NCBI RefSeq assembly: GCF_003290025.1
Contig: NZ_QNHG01000003.1
Location: 762,438-826,437, forward strand
Length of the DNA stretch: 64,000 nucleotides
Direction of reading: 5' to 3'
Source: Pseudogemmobacter bohemicus
GTDB taxonomy: Bacteria; Pseudomonadota; Alphaproteobacteria; Rhodobacterales; Rhodobacteraceae
Part shown: positions 45,922 through 54,910 of the stretch, in pieces
Layout: every line of letters starts with the position of its first letter
Position numbering within the stretch: the first letter of the stretch is position 1
The notes under the pieces: model-generated
Seen by the model: the letters and a program-made list of their open reading frames with translations, nothing else
The model's database searches: none
Told to the model about the DNA's origin: nothing
Made by a program: the position numbers and the translations under genes

Positions 45922-46653
45922 TCAGGCCAAAGCCGGGTCGCGGGCTGCGAGAAGGGGGCGCGTCAGATCCGACAGCCGCGTCACCTGCCGGCCCGCGGCA
46001 TCGAAATTGGCCGGATCCAGCCAGGCCTCATGCGTCGCCGACAAAGCCGGCCATTCCTTGTCGATCACCGAAAACCAGGCCGTATCGCGGCTGTGACCCT
46101 TCACGATCATATGCTGGCGGAACACCCCTTCGAACCCGAATCCCAGCCGCTGCGCCGCCCGGCGCGAGGGCAGGTTCAGCGCATTGCATTTCCATTCATA
46201 GCGGCGATAGCCGGCGCGAAAGGCCCAGCCCATCATCAGATGCATCGCCTCGGTCACCACAGGCCCACGCTGCAATGCGGGCGAGATGCAGATATGGCCG
46301 ACCTCGACCACACCGCTTTCGGGGGCGATCCGCAGAAAGGATGCGATACCGCCCGCCCGCCCGGTCTCCAGATCCCGCAGCACGAGGTAATACGGATCCG
46401 TGCTGCCCTGGGCCGCCTCCGCCCAGCGGTGGTAATCCGCAGCCGAGGCAAAGGGGCCATAGCCCATATAATCCCAAAGCCGGTCATCGCCGGCGAAGCT
46501 GTCATGCAATTCAGCGGCATGCTGCCAGGCCGAAAGCGGCTCCAGCCGCACGAGCCGCCCCTCTGGCGCGAGGCCGGCGGGCATGGGCGGCGGGGTCCAG
46601 CCGGGCAGGGCTTCGCCCCAGAGAGGGGCGGTCTTATTCTGGTCGCTGTACAT
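45922..46653 (-). CDS. GNAT-family N-acetyltransferase (RimJ/RimL type)
   Basis: A 243-residue acetyltransferase with an N-terminal RimL-like beta segment (GRLVRLEPLSAWQHAAEL), the family segment VGHICISPALQRGPVVTEAM that binds acetyl-CoA, and WKCNALNLPSRRAAQRLGF near residues 170-190. Members of this clade acetylate small molecules or protein N termini; the acceptor here is unknown. The gene is transcribed alone. Confidence 0.88.
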   Translation of the reverse strand: MYSDQNKTAPLWGEALPGWTPPPMPAGLAPEGRLVRLEPLSAWQHAAELHDSFAGDDRLWDYMGYGPFASAADYHRWAEAAQGSTDPYYLVLRDLETGRAGGIASFLRIAPESGVVEVGHICISPALQRGPVVTEAMHLMMGWAFRAGYRRYEWKCNALNLPSRRAAQRLGFGFEGVFRQHMIVKGHSRDTAWFSVIDKEWPALSATHEAWLDPANFDAAGRQVTRLSDLTRPLLAARDPALA

Positions 46654-46754
46654 GCCGGTCTCCCCCTTGGGCCACTCCTCCCGAGGCTAGGCGCGGCCCG
46701 GGTGGCGGGCAAGCGGTCACAGGATCTGGATCGACTGCCGGAAGGCAACTGGTC

Positions 46755-47222
46755 TCAGATCGGGGGACGGGCCGGGGGGCGGGCGAAGCCGTCGAAATCC
46801 GTCTCGCTCAACGCCACGCCCGCCGCCCGCAGCCCGGCATAGCCAAGCGCGGTCTGGAAGAAAAACAACGGCATCCCAAAGAGATGCAGAAATTCCACCG
46901 CCGGCAGAGCGACAGGGATATTGTCGATCTCCCTCCGGATCATCCGTCCGGGATCGGGGTCGAATTCGGCCGGTTTCATCCCGCCCAGCAGCGCCCGCGC
47001 CACCGCGAGGCGTGGCCCGAGCGCCGCCGGCAGATCCGGCAGCTCGCGCCCGGCCAGCGGGCAGGTTATTTCAATGGAAAGGCCCGCCGCGATGGAAAAC
47101 CGCTGACGGGCCGTCATGTCCTGAAAGGGCTGATCCAGCGCATCCGGCCCCGCCAGCGCCACCATATCCGCGATCCGCGAAAGGGTATGGCGAAAGACGG
47201 GGACCGTTGCCTGATACATCAT
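46755..47222 (-). CDS. DUF1993 family protein
   Basis: A 155-residue protein of the DUF1993 family (DinB-like helical bundle), recognised by the start [15 protein letters not shown] and the C-terminal [21 protein letters not shown]. No function is established. Two adjacent ATG codons are possible starts. It overlaps the aspS stop by four bases, so it is co-transcribed with aspS. Confidence 0.82.
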   Translation of the reverse strand: MMYQATVPVFRHTLSRIADMVALAGPDALDQPFQDMTARQRFSIAAGLSIEITCPLAGRELPDLPAALGPRLAVARALLGGMKPAEFDPDPGRMIRREIDNIPVALPAVEFLHLFGMPLFFFQTALGYAGLRAAGVALSETDFDGFARPPARPPI

Positions 47223-49003
47223 GCGTCCTTGGGGATCACCCGGAGCCTGAGCTCGCGCAGCTGTTCGTTGCTGGGCTCCGATGGTGCGTTCATCAGCAGA
47301 TCCTCGGCGCGCTGGTTCATCGGGAACATGATGACCTCGCGGATATTGGTGGTATCCGCCAGCAGCATCACCAGCCGGTCGATCCCCGCCGCACAGCCAC
47401 CATGGGGCGGCGCGCCATATTTGAACGCCTTGACCATGCCGCCGAAGCGCTTGTCGACTTCCGAGTTCGGATAGCCCGCCAGCTCAAACGCCTTATACAT
47501 GATCTCAGGCTTATGGTTGCGGATGCCGCCCGAGATGATCTCATAGCCGTTGCAGGCCAGATCATATTGATAAGCATAGACGTTCAGCGGATCGCCCGAC
47601 AGCGCCTCAAGCCCGCCTTGCGGCATCGAGAAGGGGTTGTGCGAGAAGTCGATCTTGCCCTCATCGGTCTTCTCATACATCGGAAAATCGACGATCCAGG
47701 CGAAGCGGAAGCTGTTTTCTTCGGTCAGTTTCAGCTCACGGCCGATCTCGTTGCGGGCGCGGCCTGCAACGGATTCGAACACATCGGGCTTGCCGCCGAG
47801 GAAGAAGACGGCGTCGCCAACGTCCAGACCCAGCGAGGTTCGGATCGCCTCGGTACGCTCTGCGCCGATGGCCTTGGCGATCGGGCCGGCAGCCTCGGTC
47901 GAGCCATCTTCGGCCTTGCGCCAGAAGATATAACCCATCCCCGGCAGGCCCTCTTTCTGCGCGAAGGCGTTCATGCGGTCGGCGAATTTGCGCGAGCCGC
48001 CGGTCGGCGCGGGAATGGCGCGGATCTCGGTGCCCTCGTTTTCCAGCAGGTTCGCGAAGATTGCAAAGCCCGAACCCCGGAAATGATCAGACACATCGAC
48101 CATTTTGATCGGGTTGCGAAGGTCGGGCTTGTCCGAGCCATACAATTTCAGCGAGTCGCGGTACGAGATCAGCGGCCAGTCGCTATAGACCTTGCGGCCG
48201 CCGCCGAATTCCTCGAACAGGCCCTGCAGCACCGGCTGCACGGTGGCGAAAACGTCTTCCTGGGTGACGAAAGACATCTCGATATCGAGCTGGTAGAAAT
48301 CGGTGGGCGAGCGGTCGGCGCGCGGGTCTTCATCGCGGAAACAGGGCGCGATCTGGAAGTAGCGATCAAACCCGGCAACCTGGATCAGCTGTTTGAACTG
48401 CTGCGGTGCCTGCGGGAGCGCATAGAATTTACCCGGATGCAGACGCGACGGCACCAGGAAGTCGCGCGCGCCCTCGGGCGAAGACGCTGTGATGATCGGG
48501 GTCTGGAATTCGTTGAAGCCCTGATCCCACATCGCATTCCGGAGCCAGCGCACCACGTTCGAGCGCAGGATCATGTTCTTGTGCATCGTGTCGCGACGCA
48601 GATCGAGGAAACGATAGGTGAGACGGGTTTCCTCGGGATATTCAGATTCGCCAAAGACCGGCAGCGGCAGGTCGCCGTCAACCGGGCCAAGCACCTCGAT
48701 ACCGGTGGCATAGACTTCGATCTCGCCGGTCGGGATCTTCGGGTTCACAAGGCTTGCATCACGCGCCTTCACCCGGCCATCAATCCGGATCACCCATTCC
48801 GAGCGCACCTTTTCCAGATCAGCAAAGGCGGCACTGTCGCTGTCGGCCAGCACCTGGGTGATGCCGTAATGGTCGCGCAGGTCGATGAACAGCACGCCGC
48901 CATGATCCCGCACCCGATGGACCCAGCCCGAGAGACGCACCGTCTCGCCGACATTGGCATTGTTCAGGCCCGCACAGGTATGGCTGCGATAGGCGTGCAT
49001 CAT
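47219..49003 (-). CDS. aspS: Aspartyl-tRNA synthetase
   Basis: A 594-residue bacterial-type class II enzyme. It has the OB-fold anticodon-binding domain (residues 1-110, [14 protein letters not shown]), class II motif 2 ([11 protein letters not shown]), the bacterial GAD insertion (about 290-420) and motif 3 ([15 protein letters not shown]). It charges tRNA-Asp. An AAAGGGGA ribosome-binding site precedes the first of two ATG codons. A strong terminator downstream belongs to the convergently arranged upstream unit, not to this gene. Confidence 0.97.
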   Translation of the reverse strand: MMHAYRSHTCAGLNNANVGETVRLSGWVHRVRDHGGVLFIDLRDHYGITQVLADSDSAAFADLEKVRSEWVIRIDGRVKARDASLVNPKIPTGEIEVYATGIEVLGPVDGDLPLPVFGESEYPEETRLTYRFLDLRRDTMHKNMILRSNVVRWLRNAMWDQGFNEFQTPIITASSPEGARDFLVPSRLHPGKFYALPQAPQQFKQLIQVAGFDRYFQIAPCFRDEDPRADRSPTDFYQLDIEMSFVTQEDVFATVQPVLQGLFEEFGGGRKVYSDWPLISYRDSLKLYGSDKPDLRNPIKMVDVSDHFRGSGFAIFANLLENEGTEIRAIPAPTGGSRKFADRMNAFAQKEGLPGMGYIFWRKAEDGSTEAAGPIAKAIGAERTEAIRTSLGLDVGDAVFFLGGKPDVFESVAGRARNEIGRELKLTEENSFRFAWIVDFPMYEKTDEGKIDFSHNPFSMPQGGLEALSGDPLNVYAYQYDLACNGYEIISGGIRNHKPEIMYKAFELAGYPNSEVDKRFGGMVKAFKYGAPPHGGCAAGIDRLVMLLADTTNIREVIMFPMNQRAEDLLMNAPSEPSNEQLRELRLRVIPKDA

Positions 49004-49091
49004 CGTTCCCCTTTCCGAGGTGTGTTTGTTCGGCCTCGGTAAAACGCGGGTCGCGGGGTGAAGTCAAGCTTTGAGCGGGGGCGCATCAGCA

Positions 49092-49117
49092 AAAGGCCCG
49101 CCGGGGGGCGGGCCTTT
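49092..49117 (-). terminator. Rho-independent terminator of the purine uptake operon
   Basis: Perfect 11-base arms (AAAGGCCCGCC and GGCGGGCCTTT) around GGGG, 17 bases after the BMP gene stop. On the minus strand the stem ends in a run of T. This is the clearest intrinsic terminator in the window and ends the xdh-to-BMP unit. Confidence 0.9.
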
Positions 49118-49133
49118 CACGAAGCATATCGGC

Positions 49134-50225
49134 TTATTTCGGAATCTCGCCGGTGATGCCTTCGACATAGAAGTTCATCGTGGCCAGCGCGCCGTCATCG
49201 GCCACTTCGCCCTCGGCCAGCCAGGCCGAGCCGTCCTGCTTGTTCAGCGGGCCGGTGAAGGGGTGGTAAGTGCCGGCGGCGATATCGTCGCGCATCTTTT
49301 CGGCGGCAGCTTTCACATCTGCGGGAACCGCATCGGTGATCTCGCCGATTTCCACTTCGCCGCCTGCAATGCCTTCCCAGGCCGCCGATTGCTCATAGGT
49401 GCCATCAAGCAGCGCGCCGACGCGTTTGACGTAATAGGGCGCCCAGTTGTCGATGATTGCCGAGACGCGCGGGCTGGGCTTATAGGCGGCCATATCCGAG
49501 GCCTGACCGAAGCCGATCACGCCCTCGACCTTTTGCGCTTCGGCCAGCGGTGCGGTGGAATCGGTATGTTGCAGGATCACGTCGACGCCCTGGTCGATCA
49601 GCGCCTTGGCGGCATCGGCCTCTTTCGCCGGGTCGAACCAGGTATAGGCCCAGACCACCGACATGGTGACATCCGGGTTCACCTTTTTGGCATGGATGAA
49701 CGAGGCGTTGATGCCCTGGATCACTTCGGGGATCGGGTAAGAGCCGATATAGCCGATCTTGTTCGATTTGGTCATATGGCCCGCGATGGTGCCCATCACG
49801 GCGCGGCCCTCGTAGAAGCGCGCGTCATAGGTCGAGACATTCGGCTGGTCCCGCTTAAACCCGGTGGCATGTTCGAATTTGATATCCGGGAACTGGGCGG
49901 CGACGGCATTGGTCGCATCCATGAAGCCAAACGAGGTGGTGAAGATGATATTGCAGCCATCCAGCGCAAACTGGGTGATGGCGCGTTCGGCATCGGCACC
50001 CTCGGGGACCGATTCCTGCCAGGCGATCTCGACCTTGTCGCCGTAAGCTTCGGTCAGCGCCAGCGCGCCCTGATGGTGCTGATAGGTCCAGCCGCCATCG
50101 CCGATCGGGCCGACATAGATGAAGCAGGCCTTCACCTTTTCCAGGCCCTGGGCCATGGCAGAGCCGCCGCTCAGCGCAAGGCCAAGCCCGAATGCGGCGG
50201 TGGCCAGCAGGTTTCTGCGTTGCAT
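49134..50225 (-). CDS. BMP-family ABC transporter substrate-binding protein (purine/nucleoside)
   Basis: A 363-residue periplasmic protein of the basic-membrane-protein class (BMP, PnrA-like), with a Sec signal (residues 1-25, ending AMA), the conserved FIYVGPIGDGGWTYQHHQG at the N terminus and HTDSTAPLAEAQ later. BMP proteins bind nucleosides or purine bases. GGGGAG precedes the ATG. It is the last gene of the unit that begins with xanthine dehydrogenase, which points to xanthine, hypoxanthine or a nucleoside as the ligand. Confidence 0.9.
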   Translation of the reverse strand: MQRRNLLATAAFGLGLALSGGSAMAQGLEKVKACFIYVGPIGDGGWTYQHHQGALALTEAYGDKVEIAWQESVPEGADAERAITQFALDGCNIIFTTSFGFMDATNAVAAQFPDIKFEHATGFKRDQPNVSTYDARFYEGRAVMGTIAGHMTKSNKIGYIGSYPIPEVIQGINASFIHAKKVNPDVTMSVVWAYTWFDPAKEADAAKALIDQGVDVILQHTDSTAPLAEAQKVEGVIGFGQASDMAAYKPSPRVSAIIDNWAPYYVKRVGALLDGTYEQSAAWEGIAGGEVEIGEITDAVPADVKAAAEKMRDDIAAGTYHPFTGPLNKQDGSAWLAEGEVADDGALATMNFYVEGITGEIPK

Positions 50226-50275
50226 GGTTAGTCTCCCCTATCAGACCGGGGCAGCAGGCCCCGGCTTATGCTGCC

Positions 50276-51205
50276 TCAGCGAGAGGCGTGAAAATTCTGC
50301 CCCAGCGAGGCCGGCGCGCCAAGACTGCGCCCGCGTCCCGAGGACATGATGACAAGCACGATAATGGTGATGACGTAGGGCGCCATCGAAAGATATTCGA
50401 CCGGGATGGCGTAGCCGGCAGCCTGGAGGTTTGGCCCCAGCACCATCAGCCCGCCGAAAAGCCAGGCCCCGAACAGCACACGACCGGGCCGCCAGGAGGC
50501 GAAGACCACGATGGCCAACGCGATCCAGCCCACGCCATTGGTCATATTGTCGGTCCATTGCGGCACGCGCACCAGGCTGACATAGGCGCCGCCCATCCCG
50601 GCCATGGCGCCGCCGAACAGGATGCACAAGAGCCGGATCCGGTTGACCTTATAGCCAAGCGCATGGGCGGCCTCGTGGTTTTCACCGACCGCGCGGATGA
50701 TCAGCCCGGCGCGGGTGCGGTTCAGCACAAACCAGGTGGCAAAAACCATGAAAAGTGAGAAATACACCACCCAGTCATGGCGAAAAAGCATCGGCCCGAG
50801 AAAGGGAATATCGCGCAGGAGGCCCAGCGGCACGGCGCCGGTCACCGGAGGCTTGATGCCGTTATAGCCCTGACCGGCCAGCGAGGAGACCCCGATCCCG
50901 AACAGCGTCAGCGCGAGACCGGTGGCGACCTGGTTGGCCTGAAACACCTGGGTGAGGGCCGCGAAGATCAGCGAAAACGCCGCGCCACAGAGCGCGCCCG
51001 CGATAAAGCCCGCCACCGCATTCTCCAGCGTTACCGCCGCGATAAAGCCGGTAACCGCGCCGATGATCATCATCCCCTCGACGCCGAGGTTGAGGACGCC
51101 CGAGCGCTCCACCACCGTCTCGCCAAGGGCTGCGAGCAGGATCGGCACTGCGCCGACCATGAGGGACGCCAGCAGGATCGCAATATCAAGACCGCCGACG
51201 ATCAT
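50276..51205 (-). CDS. ABC transporter permease (BMP/nucleoside type)
   Basis: A 309-residue permease of the BPD_transp_2 family with about nine helices; conserved segments include SGVLNLGVEGMM and GLIIRAVGENHEAAHALG. The gene overlaps the upstream permease stop by four bases (ATGA). It pairs with the 364-residue permease to form the channel. Confidence 0.92.
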   Translation of the reverse strand: MIVGGLDIAILLASLMVGAVPILLAALGETVVERSGVLNLGVEGMMIIGAVTGFIAAVTLENAVAGFIAGALCGAAFSLIFAALTQVFQANQVATGLALTLFGIGVSSLAGQGYNGIKPPVTGAVPLGLLRDIPFLGPMLFRHDWVVYFSLFMVFATWFVLNRTRAGLIIRAVGENHEAAHALGYKVNRIRLLCILFGGAMAGMGGAYVSLVRVPQWTDNMTNGVGWIALAIVVFASWRPGRVLFGAWLFGGLMVLGPNLQAAGYAIPVEYLSMAPYVITIIVLVIMSSGRGRSLGAPASLGQNFHASR

Positions 51206-52296
51206 GCGCCTGCCCCTTTCACCCGCGCCGCGCCATAGCGGATGCGGTAATTCGTCAGCATATCAACGCCCAGCAGGAAGAAGAGCAACATCCCCTGAAA
51301 GACCTGGATCGAGGCGGCAGGCAGGTTCAGACGCGATTCTGCCAGGCTGCCGCCCACATAGGTCAGTGCCATCAGCAGACCGGCAAAGATGATGCCAAGC
51401 GGATTCAGCCGGCCAAGAAAGGCCACGATGATCGCGGTAAACCCGTAGCCGGTGGCGAAATTCTCGGTGATCTGGCCCGAGGGACCGCTGGCCTCGAATA
51501 TCCCGGCAAGCCCGGCCAGGGCGCCGGCAAAGCCAAGGCAGAAGATCACCAGCCTTGTGGGGCTGACCCCGTGAAAACGCGCGGCGCGCGGTGCCTGACC
51601 GGCAAGGCGGATGCGAAAGCCGATGCCGTGCCGGGTCAGCAGCACATAGGCCGCCACCGCCACGCCAAGCGCCGCGACCGCGCCCCAGTGAAAGCCCGAC
51701 CGCTCGATCAGGTCGAGATTGCGCGCCGCCGGATAGGTCGAGAAATTGCGGCTGCCGGGAAAGCCCATGCCGTCGGGGTTCCTGAGAAAGCTGAACGAGG
51801 CTTTCGCAAGGATCGCCTGGGCGACATAGACCAGCATGAGCGATACGAGAATCTCATTGGTGTTGAATTTGGTCTTCAGAATGGCCGGGATCATCGCCCA
51901 GGCCCAGCCTCCGAAAGCGCCGGCTGCCACCATCAGGGGAAAGATCAGCCGGTTCTCTGTGGGGAAAAAGGCCAGCCCGACCGAGGCGCCGATGATGGCG
52001 CCCATGATATACTGGCCCTCGGCGCCGATATTCCAGATGCCGGCCCGGAACCCCATGGCAAGGCCGACCGCGATCAGGATCAGGGGGGCTGCCTTGATGA
52101 AAAGCTGGGCGCGGAAATATGAGGCATTGGTGCCCGCCAGCGGATCCCAGAAGATCGTGCGGATCACCGTGAACGGGTTCGAGCCGAGCAGCGCGAACAG
52201 CAACCCGCCCGCCACCATGGTCAGGATGACCGCCAGCACCGGCGTGAACCAGAGCCAGAATTGCGAGGGATTGGCGCGTCTTTCCAGACTCAGCAT
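51202..52296 (-). CDS. ABC transporter permease (BMP/nucleoside type), larger subunit
   Basis: A 364-residue permease with an N-terminal hydrophobic segment (WFTPVLAVILTMVAGGLLFALL), the conserved GIWNIGAEGQYIMGAI and LAGQAPRAARFHGVSPTR, and about nine helices. The start at 52296 is chosen because the upstream 11 residues are Gly/Arg-rich and outside the family; the frame is open there. It lies about 95 bases after the ATPase gene, with two palindromes in the gap. Confidence 0.92.
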   Translation of the reverse strand: MLSLERRANPSQFWLWFTPVLAVILTMVAGGLLFALLGSNPFTVIRTIFWDPLAGTNASYFRAQLFIKAAPLILIAVGLAMGFRAGIWNIGAEGQYIMGAIIGASVGLAFFPTENRLIFPLMVAAGAFGGWAWAMIPAILKTKFNTNEILVSLMLVYVAQAILAKASFSFLRNPDGMGFPGSRNFSTYPAARNLDLIERSGFHWGAVAALGVAVAAYVLLTRHGIGFRIRLAGQAPRAARFHGVSPTRLVIFCLGFAGALAGLAGIFEASGPSGQITENFATGYGFTAIIVAFLGRLNPLGIIFAGLLMALTYVGGSLAESRLNLPAASIQVFQGMLLFFLLGVDMLTNYRIRYGAARVKGAGA

Positions 52297-52325
52297 AGGG
52301 CGCCCCCGTCCGCCAGCCGCACCGT

Positions 52326-52369
52326 CCAATTCCTTGCAAGGAATTGGTCCGATTTCTTTGAAGAAATCG
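52326..52369. repeat. Two adjacent near-perfect palindromes inside the transporter operon
   Basis: A perfect 22-base palindrome (52326-52347; half CCAATTCCTTG) is followed two bases later by a 20-base inverted repeat (52350-52369; arm CGATTTCTT, loop TG). They lie between the ATPase and first permease genes. The AT-rich pair contrasts with its surroundings and looks like a REP-like mobile repeat or an mRNA-processing element. Confidence 0.8.
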
Positions 52370-52392
52370 TCCCCCTGGCTGGCCTTCGCGCC

Positions 52393-53925
52393 TCAGCCCG
52401 CATGATGCGCCTCCTCCATCCCATGGGCGCCGCCCATCATCAGACCGATCTCTTCCGTGCTCAGCCCTTCGACCGGGCGCGGTGCCGAGAGGCGCCCGAG
52501 GTTCAGCACCGCAAATGTGTCGGCGATTTCCATCAGCTCGTCGAGATCCTGGCTGATCACCACCACCGCCGCCCCCTGGCCCGCGCAGTCAAGGATCTTT
52601 TGCCGGATCGCGCTGGCCGCCGCCGCGTCCACCCCCCATGTCGGCTGGTTGATCACGATCACATCGGCGCCCTGTTTCAGCTCTCGCCCCATCAGGAATT
52701 TCTGCAGGTTCCCCCCTGACAGCGCCCGCGCCGCCACATCGGGCCCCGGCGTGCGCACGTCATAATCGCGGATCACCTCTTCGGTGAATTCCCGCGTCTT
52801 CGCCCTGCGGATAAAGCCGCGATCGGCCAGCCCCATCCGGATCGAAGCCGTCAGCCAGGCATTGTCCACAAGGCTCATATCCGGCGCCGCCGCATGGCCG
52901 TAGCGGTCTTCGGGCGCAGCCACCAGCCCCGACCGCCGCCGCCCTGCCGGGCCAAGCCCGCCGATCGGCCTGCCTGCAAGCCGGATCGCCCCGGCGGGCG
53001 CGGGCAATTCCCCCGACAGCGCCAGCAAGAGCTCATCCTGGCCATTCCCGGCAACCCCGGCGATCCCCAGAACCTCGCCCTTTCGCAGGCTGAACCCCAC
53101 CTCTTTCAGCGCGGTGCCAAAGGGGATCGGCGAGGCCAGCGACAGTCCCGTGACCTCCAGCGCGATCTCGCCCCTGGTCTGCGGTCGCCGCGCTGGCACC
53201 GCCAGCGAGGCGCCCACCATCAACTCTGCCATCTCGCGCGCCGAGCGCTCGCGCGGGGTGCAGGTTGCCACCACCCGCCCGCGCCTGAGGATCGTCGCCT
53301 CGTCGCAGAGCGCCCGGATCTCTTCCAGCTTATGGCTGATGTAAAGGATAGAGGTCCCCGCCGCCGCCAGCTGCCGGAGCGTCTTAAACAGGATCTCCAC
53401 CTCCTGCGGCGTCAGCACCGAGGTCGGCTCGTCCATGATCAGCAGTTTCGGATCCTGAAGCAGGCAGCGGATGATCTCCACCCGCTGCCGCTCACCCGCG
53501 GAAAGGTCGCCGATATTGCGGCCGGGATCAAGCGGCAGGCCGTAAGCCTCTGACACCTCGCGGATACGCGCCGCAAGCGCCTTCATCGCCGGCGGGTTCT
53601 CCATCCCGAGTGCTACATTCTCGGCCACGCTCAGCGCCTCGAACAGGCTGAAATGCTGGAATACCATCGCGACACCCAGCCGCCGCGCCTCGGCCGGACG
53701 CGCCGGCGCATAGGGGGCGCCGCGCAGGGTCATGCGGCCCTGATCCGGCCGCACCAGCCCGTAGATCATTTTTACCAGCGTCGATTTCCCGGCGCCGTTC
53801 TCGCCCAGCAGCGCATGGATCTCGCCCTCGCGGATGGTGAAAGAGACATCGCTGTTGGCGATGACACCGGGATAGGCCCTGGTCAGGCCCTCCAGCCGCA
53901 AAAGCTCATCCGAACCGGCTGTCAT
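52393..53925 (-). CDS. ABC transporter ATP-binding protein, two ABC domains (BMP/nucleoside type)
   Basis: A 510-residue double ATPase. Domain 1 has Walker A GENGAGKST (41-49), signature LSAGERQRVE and Walker B LLIMDEPTSVL. Domain 2 lacks a proper Walker A (GVAGNGQDEL) but has signature LSGGNLQK. This matches the YufO class that works with BMP binding proteins. Its start lies 20 bases inside the end of xdhC, so transport and purine oxidation genes are coupled. Confidence 0.93.
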   Translation of the reverse strand: MTAGSDELLRLEGLTRAYPGVIANSDVSFTIREGEIHALLGENGAGKSTLVKMIYGLVRPDQGRMTLRGAPYAPARPAEARRLGVAMVFQHFSLFEALSVAENVALGMENPPAMKALAARIREVSEAYGLPLDPGRNIGDLSAGERQRVEIIRCLLQDPKLLIMDEPTSVLTPQEVEILFKTLRQLAAAGTSILYISHKLEEIRALCDEATILRRGRVVATCTPRERSAREMAELMVGASLAVPARRPQTRGEIALEVTGLSLASPIPFGTALKEVGFSLRKGEVLGIAGVAGNGQDELLLALSGELPAPAGAIRLAGRPIGGLGPAGRRRSGLVAAPEDRYGHAAAPDMSLVDNAWLTASIRMGLADRGFIRRAKTREFTEEVIRDYDVRTPGPDVAARALSGGNLQKFLMGRELKQGADVIVINQPTWGVDAAAASAIRQKILDCAGQGAAVVVISQDLDELMEIADTFAVLNLGRLSAPRPVEGLSTEEIGLMMGGAHGMEEAHHAG

Positions 53926-54910
53926 CCGCGATCCCCGCCCTTTCCGTCCGCCGGGCTCCGGAGGCAGTTCCGGATTCCCGTTTCCGTTTCAATAGTTGCA
54001 CCGCCACCCCGACCGCAATGGCCTGAGGGTGCTTGCCCAGGTTCATATCACCAATCGGCGAGGTGATGCGCGAAATTTCAGCCGCTTCATGCCCAAGCCC
54101 GACCAGGCGGCTGCGAAACCGTGCCCCTTTCGTGACCGAGCCGATCAGCCCGATTCCCCCCGTTTTGTGCAAAAGCAGCCGGTGGCACAGGTCCAGATCC
54201 AGCGCATGCGAGAAGGTGACGATCAGATGCTGCGCATCCGGCGGGGCATGGCGGACCAGAGCCGCGGGGTCTTCGGCCCAGAGCGCATCGACCTCTGATG
54301 GCAGCGTCTCGGGGAAGCGCTCGCGCAGGGTATCAATCCAGGTCAGCGCGAAATCGGGCAGCGGCCCGAAGACCGAGACCAGCGCCCGCCCGACATGGCC
54401 CGCCCCCCAGATCCAGAGCGGGCAGGGCCGGTCCGCCAGCGGTTCCGCCAGCCAGCCGGCGGAAAGCAGCGGGCCACCCTGCCAGGCCTGACCCTTGCGC
54501 GCCCGGGCAAGGGCGCGGCGGATCACAAAGGGCATTGCAGCCGCCCCGGCCTCGCGCGCAGACGCCACAACCGGGCGGGCAATCACGCTGCCGGTGATCG
54601 CCTCAAGGCGCGGCAGATCCCAGATCTCGCTGACCAGATCGACCACGCCGCCGCAGCATTGCCCCAGCCCGGGCCCAAGCGCATGGCGCGTGAGGCTGCC
54701 GGTCTCACTCCGGGCCAGCATCCGCCGCGCCTCACCCACCGCCAGGAATTCCAGCGCGCCGCCGCCGATGGTGCCGGCCTGGCCGCTGCCCCAGACCAGC
54801 ATCGAAGCCCCATCCTCGCGCGGCGAAGATCCCTGATGCCCGGCGATCACCACCCGCACGACCGGCCCATGGCCCGCAATGGCCTGGCGCAATGCGACCC
54901 GGTCAAACAT
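53906..54910 (-). CDS. xdhC: XdhC, xanthine dehydrogenase maturation factor
   Basis: A 334-residue protein with the N-terminal XdhC_CoxI domain (VVIAGHQGSSPREDGASMLV; TIGGGALEF) and the C-terminal Rossmann-like XdhC_C domain (PLWIWGAGHVGRALVS; HPQAIAVGVAVQLL). XdhC binds molybdenum cofactor and inserts the sulfurated form into XdhB. The start at 54910 gives an eight-base overlap with xdhB and the usual length; the frame is open upstream within xdhB. Confidence 0.92.
   Translation of the reverse strand: MFDRVALRQAIAGHGPVVRVVIAGHQGSSPREDGASMLVWGSGQAGTIGGGALEFLAVGEARRMLARSETGSLTRHALGPGLGQCCGGVVDLVSEIWDLPRLEAITGSVIARPVVASAREAGAAAMPFVIRRALARARKGQAWQGGPLLSAGWLAEPLADRPCPLWIWGAGHVGRALVSVFGPLPDFALTWIDTLRERFPETLPSEVDALWAEDPAALVRHAPPDAQHLIVTFSHALDLDLCHRLLLHKTGGIGLIGSVTKGARFRSRLVGLGHEAAEISRITSPIGDMNLGKHPQAIAVGVAVQLLKRKRESGTASGARRTERAGIADDSRFG

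Noticed and set aside
52326-52369. Tandem palindromes as a tRNA or terminator
   Set aside because: No cloverleaf or T-loop consensus is present and no T-run follows; the operon continues through them.
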